Part shown: positions 1 to 9,300 of the stretch, one piece after another | Position numbering within the stretch: the stretch's first letter is position 1 | Layout: every line of letters begins with the position of its first letter | Origin: Thermoplasmata archaeon | GTDB lineage: Archaea; Thermoplasmatota; Thermoplasmata; Halarchaeoplasmatales; Halarchaeoplasmataceae | NCBI GenBank assembly: GCA_003551675.1 | Contig: PUNG01000013.1 | Location: 1 to 40,797 of the forward strand | DNA: 40,797 nt | Direction of reading: 5' to 3' | Position numbers and translations under genes: made by a program | The notes under the pieces: model-generated | Told to the model about the DNA's origin: nothing | The model's input: the letters and a program-made list of their open reading frames with translations, nothing else | Databases searched by the model: none

Positions 1-1
1 A

Positions 2-1459
2 GATATACCAGACGCACATTCTCTTGAAACTACTCTTACCATCTTATCACCACCTCACCTTGAGTTCATCTCCACTACATGGGAGATATTGGATGTAGAG
101 CAAAACGATTGGCAGGAAGTGGAGGTAAACGATGTACTAGAACTCGAAGAAAAAGACGATCTGAGGTTCAGCGCCACTATAGAGAATACTGGCGATACCC
201 CGATACCGAACGCTGTCTTAGAGTTCATATATCCTGATGGTGAAGAATATGAAACCCTAGAAGTATATCCCGGTGAAATAGTCGAAATTACGCAGGAGTG
301 GGTGGTCGAACTTGGAGATATGGATGAGATAACCGTCCTTTTGAAACCCTCCGACGACCCCGAGGTCGAACCGTACCAGGAGATATCTATAGAAGTCGAC
401 ATAGTACCTTTACAGATACGGATAACCAATATAATGATCCCTGAAGATCCAAATCCTGGTGAGACTTATTCCTTTGAAGGGACACTGAGCAGGCAGTCCG
501 ACGGAAAGCTGATCGCGGATACCAGAGTCAGGGTATCCATCGAGTCCGATGGAGAGGAGGTATCAAGTGGTTTTGGCACCACAGACTCCGAAGGAGAATT
601 CTTTGTTGCTCTTCAGATACCCGAAGAAGGTGGAGAATACGAAATAATCTTTGAACCGGAAACTTCCGACGTGCAAAGAGTGGAAGAAAGCATGAGCGTC
701 GAGGACGATGACGGGATAATACCTCTGTGGCTCCTGATAGTGATATTGGCCGCGGCCATAGGAGGTGTCGGCTCAGTCATCGCCTACTTCAAATTCTACG
801 GTCCCAAGGAGATCGTAGAGTGTGGTAGCTGTGGAGCGAGCATATCAGCGGATTCCACAGAATGTCCGAAGTGTGGTGTTGAATTCGACATGGGTACTGT
901 AAAATGCAGCGAGTGTGGAGAATGGATACCATCCACTTCAGAAAGCTGTCCGGAATGTGGTATAGAATTCATAAAGACGGGTGAAGAGGTAGAAGATTAC
1001 ACAGAACGTATGAGAAAACAATACGAGATGTTCGTCAGCCAACAGAAACGAGAAGCAGAACAGAAAGTGGGCCGAAGACTCTCCAAAAAAGAGTTCATAA
1101 GATGGTGGAGACAGCAGCCTTCCTTCGTTACTTTCGACGAATGGTTAGAAAGAAAAGAAGAACAGCGCAAAAAAGGAGGGCAGGAATGTCCCAACTGCGG
1201 TTCCATAAACAGTATAGACGAAGCGATATGTCAAAAGTGTGGTACTAGTCTGATAGAGGTCGAAGAGAGTGACACGAAAGAAAAGGAGGACGAAGACAAA
1301 GATACTCTTGATGTTTTGATCGGAGAAGAAGAGGAAGAAGAGGAAGAAGAAACAGAAAGCGAAGAAGAAATATCGGGAAAACGGATCAAAAAACAGCAAA
1401 AAAGAGTGAAAAAGAGACCCAGAAAGAAAGTGAAGAAAAAATCTTTGAGAAAAGATTGA
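2..1459 (+). CDS. Membrane-anchored protein with exported Ig-like region and cytoplasmic zinc ribbons (5' partial)
   Basis: The frame is open to the first bases of the window, so the N-terminus is missing; the TTG at 89 is probably not the true start. What is visible is an acidic beta-rich region resembling CARDB/Ig-like extracellular domains, then one strong membrane helix (codons near 719-795, core PLWLLIVILAAAIGG). After it come three CxxC...CxxC zinc ribbons (CGSCG/CPKCG, CSECG/CPECG, CPNCG/CQKCG). A basic helical stretch lies between the second and third ribbons, and a poly-Glu run then a Lys/Arg tail end the protein. The layout suggests an exported sensor or binding region joined to a cytoplasmic zinc-ribbon part. 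I do not recognise a named family. It ends about 80 nt before tgtA, with an AT-rich gap between. Confidence 0.8.
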   Translation, partial: DIPDAHSLETTLTILSPPHLEFISTTWEILDVEQNDWQEVEVNDVLELEEKDDLRFSATIENTGDTPIPNAVLEFIYPDGEEYETLEVYPGEIVEITQEWVVELGDMDEITVLLKPSDDPEVEPYQEISIEVDIVPLQIRITNIMIPEDPNPGETYSFEGTLSRQSDGKLIADTRVRVSIESDGEEVSSGFGTTDSEGEFFVALQIPEEGGEYEIIFEPETSDVQRVEESMSVEDDDGIIPLWLLIVILAAAIGGVGSVIAYFKFYGPKEIVECGSCGASISADSTECPKCGVEFDMGTVKCSECGEWIPSTSESCPECGIEFIKTGEEVEDYTERMRKQYEMFVSQQKREAEQKVGRRLSKKEFIRWWRQQPSFVTFDEWLERKEEQRKKGGQECPNCGSINSIDEAICQKCGTSLIEVEESDTKEKEDEDKDTLDVLIGEEEEEEEEETESEEEISGKRIKKQQKRVKKRPRKKVKKKSLRKD

Positions 1460-1539
1460 AATAAACGCACCAAAAAAACCCCTTTCCTTTTTAATTAAAA
1501 AACAATTTTATCTCTCCATTTTTATCAACAGTTGAAAGC

Positions 1540-3498
1540 GTGAAGAATATGTTCGAAATCAAGAAAAAAGACGGACTCGCAAGGATAGGTGATTTTGAGA
1601 CTCCCAGCGGAACCGTAGAAACGCCTGCCATAATGCCTGTTATCAATCCTAACCTGAAGCTCATACCCATGGAAAAACTCCGTAATGAGTTCGATATACA
1701 GATATTGATAACTAATTCATACATAATCTATCGAAACGAAGAGTTAAGGAAACAAGCTTTAGAAGGGGGTATACACGGACTTTTGGACTTTCAAGGACCC
1801 ATAATGACGGACTCGGGAACATTTCAGGCCCACGTTTACGGAGATGTTGAAGTTGGACCTGAAGAGATACTTTCCTTTCAAAAAAAAATAGGGTCGGATA
1901 TATCCACCATATTAGACGAGTTTACCGAACCCGACGACCATAGAAACGTAGCGAACAAAAAGGTTGAGATAACGGTTGAAAGAGCCAAAAAAGCCAAGGA
2001 GATGTTCAGTGAAGAAAAAGGTCATATAGCCTACCCGATACAGGGATCAGTTTTTACCGATCTAAGGAAAAGATGTGGAAAGATGATGGGAGAACTGAAC
2101 GGTGATTTTTATCCCATAGGAGGCGTCGTGCCTTTGATGGAATCTTACAGATTTTCGGACCTGACCAGGATAATACTCTCATCAAAGCAAGGATTGGGAC
2201 CTAGAGGACCGGTACACTTATTCGGAGCGGGACACCCTATGATATATTCTCTAGCGGTTTTACTGGGTTGCGACCTTTTCGATTCCAGCTCCTATGCAAA
2301 GTACGCAAAAAGAGGAGACGTGATGTTCCCCGAGGGGACCAAAAATCTGAGTGAAATACATCATATGGGATGTGAATGTCCCGTCTGTGTTTCCCATACT
2401 GTCCAAGAGCTCAAAGGATTGGACGATAAAGCGAAAGAAAGAGCGTTGGCGCAACACAACCTATGGATAAGTTTGAGAGAGATTAAGAAGGTAAAGCAGG
2501 CCATCATAGAAGGAGATCTATGGGAATTAGTGGAAAGAAGAGTTCGTGGTCATCCCGATCTCCTCGAGAGTCTAGAAGTATTGAAAAGAAACAATCATGG
2601 CATCTTGTCCCGATTCGATCCTCGTAGTCGAAGAAAGGCCATATTTTACATAGGCCGTGAGTCTTTTCATAGACCGAGTATAAAACGTTTGCAGGATTGG
2701 ATAAGGTACGATTATTCTCCTCCTTCAAAGGGGCCCACTATCTTCTTCCATGTAGATGAAAAGAAAAAACCATACCATAGGCATCTAAAAAAAGAACTGA
2801 GTTATTTAGAAGAATATGCAACAAACTACTTGGTATCCACTCCCTTCGGACCCGTGCCTCTGGAGATGGACGAAGTTTATCCCGTAGCTCAATCGATCTT
2901 CCCCCCTTCAAAAAAGCAAGAAGATCTTTTTGAGGCATACAAAGAGAAAGAAGAGATCGACGAGATCATACCCTGGGAAGGAAAAGAGACCCTGGGATCT
3001 CTAAGCTCGAGCAAGGCAAAATTATCTTTGGGCGAGATGATGGTAAAAAGCGTGTCGGACTACCAATTCTTTAAAGGTGCCGGCGATATCTTGTCTAAGG
3101 GTGATATGGAATTTGTTAAAAATAGGAAGGGACGCATCAAAAATGTGATACTGGACGGAGAACACATACTTTCGGTAAGACATTATGACGGCTTATTCAC
3201 TCTAAAAAAACCGGGAGCCAGGATATTGTGGGAAGAATTTTCAACACCCGAATTGCGGATCATCGTAACCGATGATAGTGCTAAGTTCAACTCTGAAGGT
3301 AAGAACGTCTTCGCAAAGTTCGTTAAAGATATGGACGAAAGACTCATGCATAGGGACGAAGCCATAGTGGTGACCCAAAACGATAGATTGGTTGCCACTG
3401 CAAGGGTCTTTCTGATACGAGAAGAAGTCGAAGTTTTCGATAAGGGGTTGGCGGCCAAAACAAGAGAAGGCTTCGAACTTGAACAAGATATGGACTGA
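1540..3498 (+). CDS. tgtA: Archaeosine tRNA-guanine transglycosylase
   Basis: Exchanges guanine-15 in the tRNA D-loop for preQ0, the first step of archaeosine formation. The 652-residue length fits full-length archaeal TgtA: an N-terminal TIM-barrel catalytic domain followed by C-terminal domains ending in PUA. The nucleophile region is MTDSGTFQ (Asp91), the second Asp region is GCDLFDSSSY (about 243-252), and the zinc site is Cys278, Cys280, Cys283 and His306. The C-terminal part around KGAGDILSKGD and the hydrophobic strands after it fit PUA. The start is GTG at 1540; ATG at 1549 (MFEIKKKDG) is equally plausible and closer to the usual family start. No SD is visible. AT-rich sequence at about 1488-1512 could hold the promoter. 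Confidence 0.93.
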   Translation: MKNMFEIKKKDGLARIGDFETPSGTVETPAIMPVINPNLKLIPMEKLRNEFDIQILITNSYIIYRNEELRKQALEGGIHGLLDFQGPIMTDSGTFQAHVYGDVEVGPEEILSFQKKIGSDISTILDEFTEPDDHRNVANKKVEITVERAKKAKEMFSEEKGHIAYPIQGSVFTDLRKRCGKMMGELNGDFYPIGGVVPLMESYRFSDLTRIILSSKQGLGPRGPVHLFGAGHPMIYSLAVLLGCDLFDSSSYAKYAKRGDVMFPEGTKNLSEIHHMGCECPVCVSHTVQELKGLDDKAKERALAQHNLWISLREIKKVKQAIIEGDLWELVERRVRGHPDLLESLEVLKRNNHGILSRFDPRSRRKAIFYIGRESFHRPSIKRLQDWIRYDYSPPSKGPTIFFHVDEKKKPYHRHLKKELSYLEEYATNYLVSTPFGPVPLEMDEVYPVAQSIFPPSKKQEDLFEAYKEKEEIDEIIPWEGKETLGSLSSSKAKLSLGEMMVKSVSDYQFFKGAGDILSKGDMEFVKNRKGRIKNVILDGEHILSVRHYDGLFTLKKPGARILWEEFSTPELRIIVTDDSAKFNSEGKNVFAKFVKDMDERLMHRDEAIVVTQNDRLVATARVFLIREEVEVFDKGLAAKTREGFELEQDMD

Positions 3499-3512
3499 AA
3501 AAGCGCCAAGCT

Positions 3513-3521
3513 AAAATATAA
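3513..3521 (+). promoter_or_regulatory. TATA box for abcE
   Basis: AAAATATAA is centred about 27 nt before the ATG at 3544, in a 45-nt gap after tgtA. No SD lies before that ATG, so the transcript is probably leaderless or nearly so. Inferred from spacing and composition only. Confidence 0.5.
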
Positions 3522-3543
3522 CCGACCTTTATGGACTCCTTAG

Positions 3544-5310
3544 ATGCGTATAGCTGTTGTGCTAGAAGAAAGATGTCAACCGGACCGTTGCAGTTATGAA
3601 TGTATAAACTACTGTCCCAAGGTCAGGACCGGACATGAAACGATAGTTAAAACAGAGGATGGAAACGGTATAAAAATAAACGAGGAGATCTGTGCGGGCT
3701 GTGGAATCTGTGTGGACAAGTGTCCCTTCGACGCCATCAAGATAATCAACCTGCCAGAAGAACTAGATACTGATCTAATCCATCAGTTCGGTGAGAACAC
3801 GTTCAGACTCTACAGGCTGCCTCTACCTGAAAAAGGTCTTGTGACCGGTCTTTTAGGTGCCAACGCTATAGGAAAAACTACCGCGGTAAGGATACTTTCT
3901 GGAGAGATAGTACCTAACTTTGGTAGGTATGAAGAAGATGCTTCATGGAAAAAAGCGGTTGAAGAGTACTCGGGCACCGCTTTGGGCGACTATTTTAAAG
4001 ACATATCCAAAAAGAGCATAGTAACGGCATTGAAACCACAGTACGTAGACAAGATACCTGCTCACTATTCAGGGATGGTGGAGGATCTTTTAGCAGGCGT
4101 TGGAGACGATTATGAAAGATGGGTGGAGATGTTGGATATAGAGGATACGCTTCGATCGAAGGTCACCAATCTATCCGGAGGTGAACTGCAGAGGGTCGCC
4201 ATCGCGGCCACAACGACGAAAGATGCGGACGTTTATTTCTACGACGAGCCTTCCTCGTATCTAGATATCAAACAGCGTTTGAAAGCGGCGGAAGTTATAA
4301 GAAAGAAAAGCGAAGAAAATAGAGTGGTGGTGATCGAGCACGACTTAGCGGTTCTAGACTTTTTAGCTGATAACGTACATGTACTCTACGGTTCTAAAGG
4401 AGCATACGGTATCGTATCTCACCCCAAGGGTGTGAGAAAGGCCATAAATTCTTATCTTCATGGATTTTTAGAAGAAGAGAATGTAAGGTTCAGAGAGACT
4501 GAAATAACTTTTGAAAAAAGAGCACCTAAGTCCCAGTGGCACTCGAAACCCATAGTCGAATACAACAGATTGATCAAGGAATGGGATGATTTTGTATTAG
4601 AGACTGAAAAGGGAGAGATACCTGAAGGAGAAGTAGTGGGTATAGTGGGACCGAACGCTACAGGTAAAACCACCTTCGTTAAAATGTTGGCCGACGTTAT
4701 CCAGCCAACAGAAGGTGAGATCAAAAAAGAGATCGATGTCAGTTACAAACCACAATATATCAAACCGTCCTTCGATGGTAGAGTCATCGATCTTTACAGG
4801 ACGGAGATAAATCGAAGTATAAATAACGGCTTTTTTCAATCCAACGTTTTAACACCTCTGAACATCCAAGATCTTTATGAAAGAGACGTGGCCAACCTCA
4901 GCGGCGGAGAACTTCAACGGGTCGTTATAACACTGTGTCTCGGTAGAGAAGCGGACCTTTACCTGATAGACGAACCCAGCGCGTATCTAGACGCGGGTAG
5001 AAGGATGACCACGGCAAAAGTTATAAGAAGATTTATGGAAAAAACAAACAAAGGAGGTATGATCGTGGATCACGACGTTTACTTTATAGACTACGTGTCG
5101 GATCTCATAATGAACTTTTCCGGGGTGCCGAGTAAAAAAGGAAAGGGAGAAGGACCATACGATATGAGATCAGGTATGAACAACTTCCTGAAGGACGTAA
5201 ATATAACATTTAGAAGGGATGAGGAAACGCACAGGCCTAGAGTAAACAAGCTTGAGTCTAGATTGGATAAAAAACAGAAGTCTAGAGGAGAATACTACTA
5301 TCTCAAATAG
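3544..5310 (+). CDS. ABCE1/Rli1 ribosome recycling ATPase
   Basis: ABCE1 splits ribosomes after termination together with aRF1 or Pelota. The N-terminus carries two [4Fe-4S] sites with eight cysteines (11, 16, 20, 24 and 50, 53, 56, 60). Two nucleotide-binding domains follow: P-loop 1 GANAIGKTT (about 105-113) with signature NLSGGELQR and Walker B DVYFYDEPSSYLD, and P-loop 2 GPNATGKTT with NLSGGELQR and LYLIDEPSAYLD. The 588-residue length is normal for the family. Both P-loops have Ala where archaeal ABCE1 proteins commonly have Gly (GPNGxGKT); this should still work. It converges with scpA, with 15 nt between the stops. The same window encodes aRF1, its partner in termination. Confidence 0.96.
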   Translation: MRIAVVLEERCQPDRCSYECINYCPKVRTGHETIVKTEDGNGIKINEEICAGCGICVDKCPFDAIKIINLPEELDTDLIHQFGENTFRLYRLPLPEKGLVTGLLGANAIGKTTAVRILSGEIVPNFGRYEEDASWKKAVEEYSGTALGDYFKDISKKSIVTALKPQYVDKIPAHYSGMVEDLLAGVGDDYERWVEMLDIEDTLRSKVTNLSGGELQRVAIAATTTKDADVYFYDEPSSYLDIKQRLKAAEVIRKKSEENRVVVIEHDLAVLDFLADNVHVLYGSKGAYGIVSHPKGVRKAINSYLHGFLEEENVRFRETEITFEKRAPKSQWHSKPIVEYNRLIKEWDDFVLETEKGEIPEGEVVGIVGPNATGKTTFVKMLADVIQPTEGEIKKEIDVSYKPQYIKPSFDGRVIDLYRTEINRSINNGFFQSNVLTPLNIQDLYERDVANLSGGELQRVVITLCLGREADLYLIDEPSAYLDAGRRMTTAKVIRRFMEKTNKGGMIVDHDVYFIDYVSDLIMNFSGVPSKKGKGEGPYDMRSGMNNFLKDVNITFRRDEETHRPRVNKLESRLDKKQKSRGEYYYLK

Positions 5311-5325
5311 CTCTTTGCTCTTGGT

Positions 5326-6342
5326 TCAGGGGATCATTACCCCGTCCAAGGTCATAACTTTCTGTTCTTTCACTGATGCAAAGTTGACCAAACCGTTCTT
5401 TCTTTCCTCTTCAGGAACAAGATTTTCCAATAGGATCTGACCATTAGGATACCCAAGTTGTTTCACCCTTATTTTCTTCTCCTTGTGTAGGAAGAGAACA
5501 GCGATCATGGCGGTGATCAGGTCCTTTCTTCTGTTGTCGTGGATCATATTTAGAGTGATCACGTTCTGTTCATAGCAACATATCCTGTCCCATATCAAGG
5601 ATATATCCTTCTGTATGTTCTCTTCATGAGAGCGGGTTTTATAATTCTCTTTTTGTTTCTTAAATTCTTTTTCTCTTTCTTTCTTTTTTTCCTTTCTGAT
5701 ACGCTCCATTTTCTCCTTGTATTTTGCCTCTCTTTTTGCGTCTTCGAAGGCGTCTACCAGCTGCATCAGGGATACCGGTCTTTTCTCATCTCTGCGCACT
5801 GCCTCTTCCAGGGGCATCTCATCACCCTTCAATACTTTTTCTTCGTAATCAAGATCTTCTGGCTCATCGTAGAGCTCCTGATCCCATACATCCCAGTCAT
5901 TGAAGAATTCTTCCTCTTCTGACTCCTCATCTTCTTCTTTCTCATTTTCAGCTGAGTTCAACACGTACTCGCACTGCATCTTCAAGATGGACCATGCCAT
6001 GTTGACCAATCGGCCCGCGACGATAAAATTCAGATCTTCTTTTTCCCTTGCCTGAGAGAGGTACATCTCGGTGAACGAAACGAGGTCGATCTCCCAGGGG
6101 TCCATCCTCTCTTCGATGACGAGTTTAAAGATAGACGCGATGGAGTTCTCGAAAGGATCGTTGGAGAGGGCGTGACTTTCATCCTCGATCTCGTCTATCA
6201 TCTCGATATAATCGTTTATCCTCTCTCCGTTCCTGTCCTCGTCTATTATGGATTTGTGGAAAGTAAGATGCTGTATGACTTCTTCTCTAGGATCTTCTTC
6301 TGAGTGAAAGTGTGTGTTTGGTCCTTTGACTTCGGATACCAA
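5326..6342 (-). CDS. scpA: Segregation and condensation protein A (kleisin)
   Basis: ScpA is the kleisin that bridges SMC heads in prokaryotic condensin. The N-terminal segment (about residues 60-120, containing MDPWEIDLVSFTEMYL and NMAWSILKMQCEYVL) matches the ScpA helical domain that binds the SMC neck. A very acidic linker and a Lys/Glu-rich coiled segment follow, then a C-terminal winged-helix-like region (QNVITLNMIHDNRRKDLITAMIAVLFL) that would bind the SMC cap. Length is 338 aa. The start is TTG, supported by a strong SD inside the smc 3' end, and the gene begins 1 nt after the smc stop, so the two are co-transcribed. No scpB lies in the window. Confidence 0.88.
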   Translation of the reverse strand: MVSEVKGPNTHFHSEEDPREEVIQHLTFHKSIIDEDRNGERINDYIEMIDEIEDESHALSNDPFENSIASIFKLVIEERMDPWEIDLVSFTEMYLSQAREKEDLNFIVAGRLVNMAWSILKMQCEYVLNSAENEKEEDEESEEEEFFNDWDVWDQELYDEPEDLDYEEKVLKGDEMPLEEAVRRDEKRPVSLMQLVDAFEDAKREAKYKEKMERIRKEKKKEREKEFKKQKENYKTRSHEENIQKDISLIWDRICCYEQNVITLNMIHDNRRKDLITAMIAVLFLHKEKKIRVKQLGYPNGQILLENLVPEEERKNGLVNFASVKEQKVMTLDGVMIP

Positions 6343-6343
6343 A

Positions 6344-9300
6344 TCACTTCACCTCCGTCTTGAGTTTGCTGACCTCTGAAAACTCGGGTATATCTGTCTC
6401 TTTGGTTTGCCCTATGTTTACTTTCATTATCACATCGGAGATACCTTTATCGTTTATGGTAACGCCGATGATATGATCCGACTTTTTCAAGGTGACTTTT
6501 CGTAGAGAGATCTGTATAAATTGTGCCGTTTCGGCGTTCCTGCTTATCATCTCAGCAACGTTCTCGGCGTTCAGTCCGTCAAGATTTTGGTCGATCTCAT
6601 CTAAAAGATAAAATGGTGAAGGATCGTACATCTGGATGGAGAAAATAAAAGCCATGGAGACCAAACTCTTTTCACCACCGGAAAGAGCATCCACCAAGTG
6701 AACCTTTTTACCGGGCGGTCTAGCTTTGATTATGAGGCCGCCTTCGAAGGGATCCTCGTTGTTTTCTAACTCTAGATGGGCTTCTCCACCGTTGGAGAGT
6801 TCTTCGTAAACCTCTCCAAAGTTATCGTTGATACCATCGCAGACTTTCAACAAGCCTCCCTTTTTCTTTTTATCTAATTCATTTATGAGCTTGTCCAACT
6901 CTTCCTTCCTATTTTCAAGCTCCGTATATTCCTCTTGGAGATCTTCTTTTCTTTCCTTCTTCTTTTGATAGTCGTCTAAAGCTCGCATGTTCACCGGTTG
7001 TAGTTCTTCCATCTTATTGTCACACCTGCGTATGGTGTTTTTCAACTCTTTTATCGACGGCAGCTCTTCACTAGAATAGTCCCTTTCGCTGTCTATTTCC
7101 TCTTTGAACTCGGTCAAAGTTTCTCTTTCAGTACTCAACTTTCTTTTCAAAGTCTTTATGTACTCTTGTTTCGCCTCGATCTCCGTGTCTATACTATCTA
7201 TCTTATGCTTTAGGTTGATCCCCCTTTCTTTTTTATCATCGAGTTCGTCCCTTAACTCTTGGAGCTCCTCATCCATGGATGCTTCTTTATCTTCTATCTT
7301 TTCCAATTCTTTTTTATTTTCCTGGATGGTGGATTCCGCTTTTTTGATATCACTTTTCTTTTCTTTTATCTTATTTTTGAGCTCTTCTCTTCTTTCTTTT
7401 ATCTCGTCTATCTTTTTTTCAAGTTGTTCCCTTCGGTCCTCCTTTTTGTCTATCTCAGAATCGATCCTATTGAATTCCTTATTCAATTCCACGCCCTTGT
7501 TTCTCAAGTCTTCGAGTTTACTAGATAACTCTTCAGGGCTGATCTTTCTTATCTTATCCATGATACTTTGTTTTTTATCCTTCAGTTCTTTAACTTTGTT
7601 CTCTAGGTGCTCTATGGATCTCTCTAGTTTTTCTTTCCTTCCTTCCAATTCATTTTCTTTTTCTTTCCTATCCTCGAGTTTAGAGCTCTTTTTCTCTATG
7701 TCCTTCTCTACACGTTTGATCACTGATTCGAGTTCTTTTTGTTGATGTTTGTGAGTTTCATTTTTAAGATCCTGCATCTCGTCTTGTATGTTTTCTATCC
7801 TAGCTTGGACCTTTTTCAGCTCTTTTTCCACCGTTTCTAAATTATCTCTACTGCTTTTTAGATCCAGACTTACCTTATCGAGTTTCCCTCGATCCGGTGC
7901 ACTGAAGCTCAACATATTTTTACTCAAGGTCCCTCCTACCATGGCGCCGCTTTTCTGTATCTTTTCACCGTCTAACGTGACCATCCTGACGCCGCCCATC
8001 TGTTCTCTTGCAGAATCGATATCTTTCATCACTACGGTGTCATGAAAAACATACCAGAATACATTTTCGTACTTTTCTTCGTAATCCACCAACTCGATGG
8101 CAAAATCAACGGCATTATCGTCCTTTACTGCCCTCAGGGCCTTCCCTCTAGGTCTTCCTCTACGCATCTTATTCAGTGGTAAAAAAGTAGCTCTTCCTGC
8201 ATCGTTTTTCTTCAAGAATTTTATGGCCCTAGATGCTACGGAGTCGTTATCCACGACTATGGACTGCATCCTTCCTCCTGCAGCGACTTTTAAAGCGGTT
8301 TCATAATCCTTCTGTACGTCGGCCAACTCGGCGATGGTGCCGTGGATACCATCTAGTTCCCCTTTATCTCTTGCCTGGAGTATGGAAGAGACGGCCCGAT
8401 TGTAGCCCCTTTTCACGGATTTTGCGGCCTCCTTCTGGGCCAACAATTGCTCGTATTCTCTCTTCAACCTGTTGACTCTATCTTCCAAGTCTCTTTTATC
8501 TGATCTGAGCTTTTTTTCTTTCCTTTTTTTCTCGTGAAACTCGTCTTTTAACTCGTTTAAGTTTTTATCGAACTTATTATTTTTTTTGCATATGTCCTCT
8601 AATTCCATCTCCTTTTCTCTTTTTTCGAACTCAAAATCTTCCTTTTTTTCCTCTATGGACGCTATGTCCTCCATCACCCTTTCTATCTTGTCTTTGACCG
8701 TTGCTAAGTCTATCTTTTTCTCGGACAGCTTTTCATTTTTTTCGTCTATTTTGTTGTTTAGTTCGATGGATTCCTTCTTTAACCCCTTTATCCTGCCATC
8801 AGAATTAGATTGTTCTTCTTCTATCTTCTCTTTTTTCTTTTCTATCTCTTCGAGTTTTCCAGCGACTTCCTCTTTTTTATCTTTATATCCACTGAGCTCA
8901 TTCTTTTTCTTAGAAAGATCTTCTTTCTTTTCTTCAAGAAGGGTTTTTAGTTTTTCTCTTTTATTTTCGTACTTTTCTATACTAAAAAGAGCGTCTTCCT
9001 TTTTGTCGTCGGCCCTTCCTAGAGATAAACGTAGATCGTTGATCTTTTTTTGAAGGTCGTCACTTTTTTTGCTTCCCTTTTCTTCAAGTTTGTCTTTTAA
9101 GTCATCTATTTCATTTGATATCTTCTTTCTTTCCTCTATGTACTCCTCTTTTCTTTTCTTCTTGGATCCTATCTGCTCTTTATTTTCCTCTATATCATTT
9201 TCTATGGACGTTATATTGTTCTCGGTATTTTGCAGCGACTTCCAGGCTTTCTTTTCTTTAGCCTCGGTTTTTTTGTCCGACAATTCTTGAAAACGTAGAG

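Noticed and set aside
1300-1459. Poly-Glu and Lys-rich tail as low-complexity or contaminant sequence
   Set aside because: It is in frame with the zinc-ribbon protein, uses similar codons, and ends in a normal stop before the tgtA promoter region.
3544-5310. Generic ABC transporter ATPase or ferredoxin fusion
   Set aside because: Eight N-terminal cysteines followed by two tandem ATPase domains in 588 aa are specific to ABCE1.
7104-9290. Long plus-strand Ser/Phe-rich frames opposite smc
   Set aside because: They are the antisense of Lys/Glu-rich coiled-coil codons; the SMC reading has full motifs and the antisense frames have no SD or family match.
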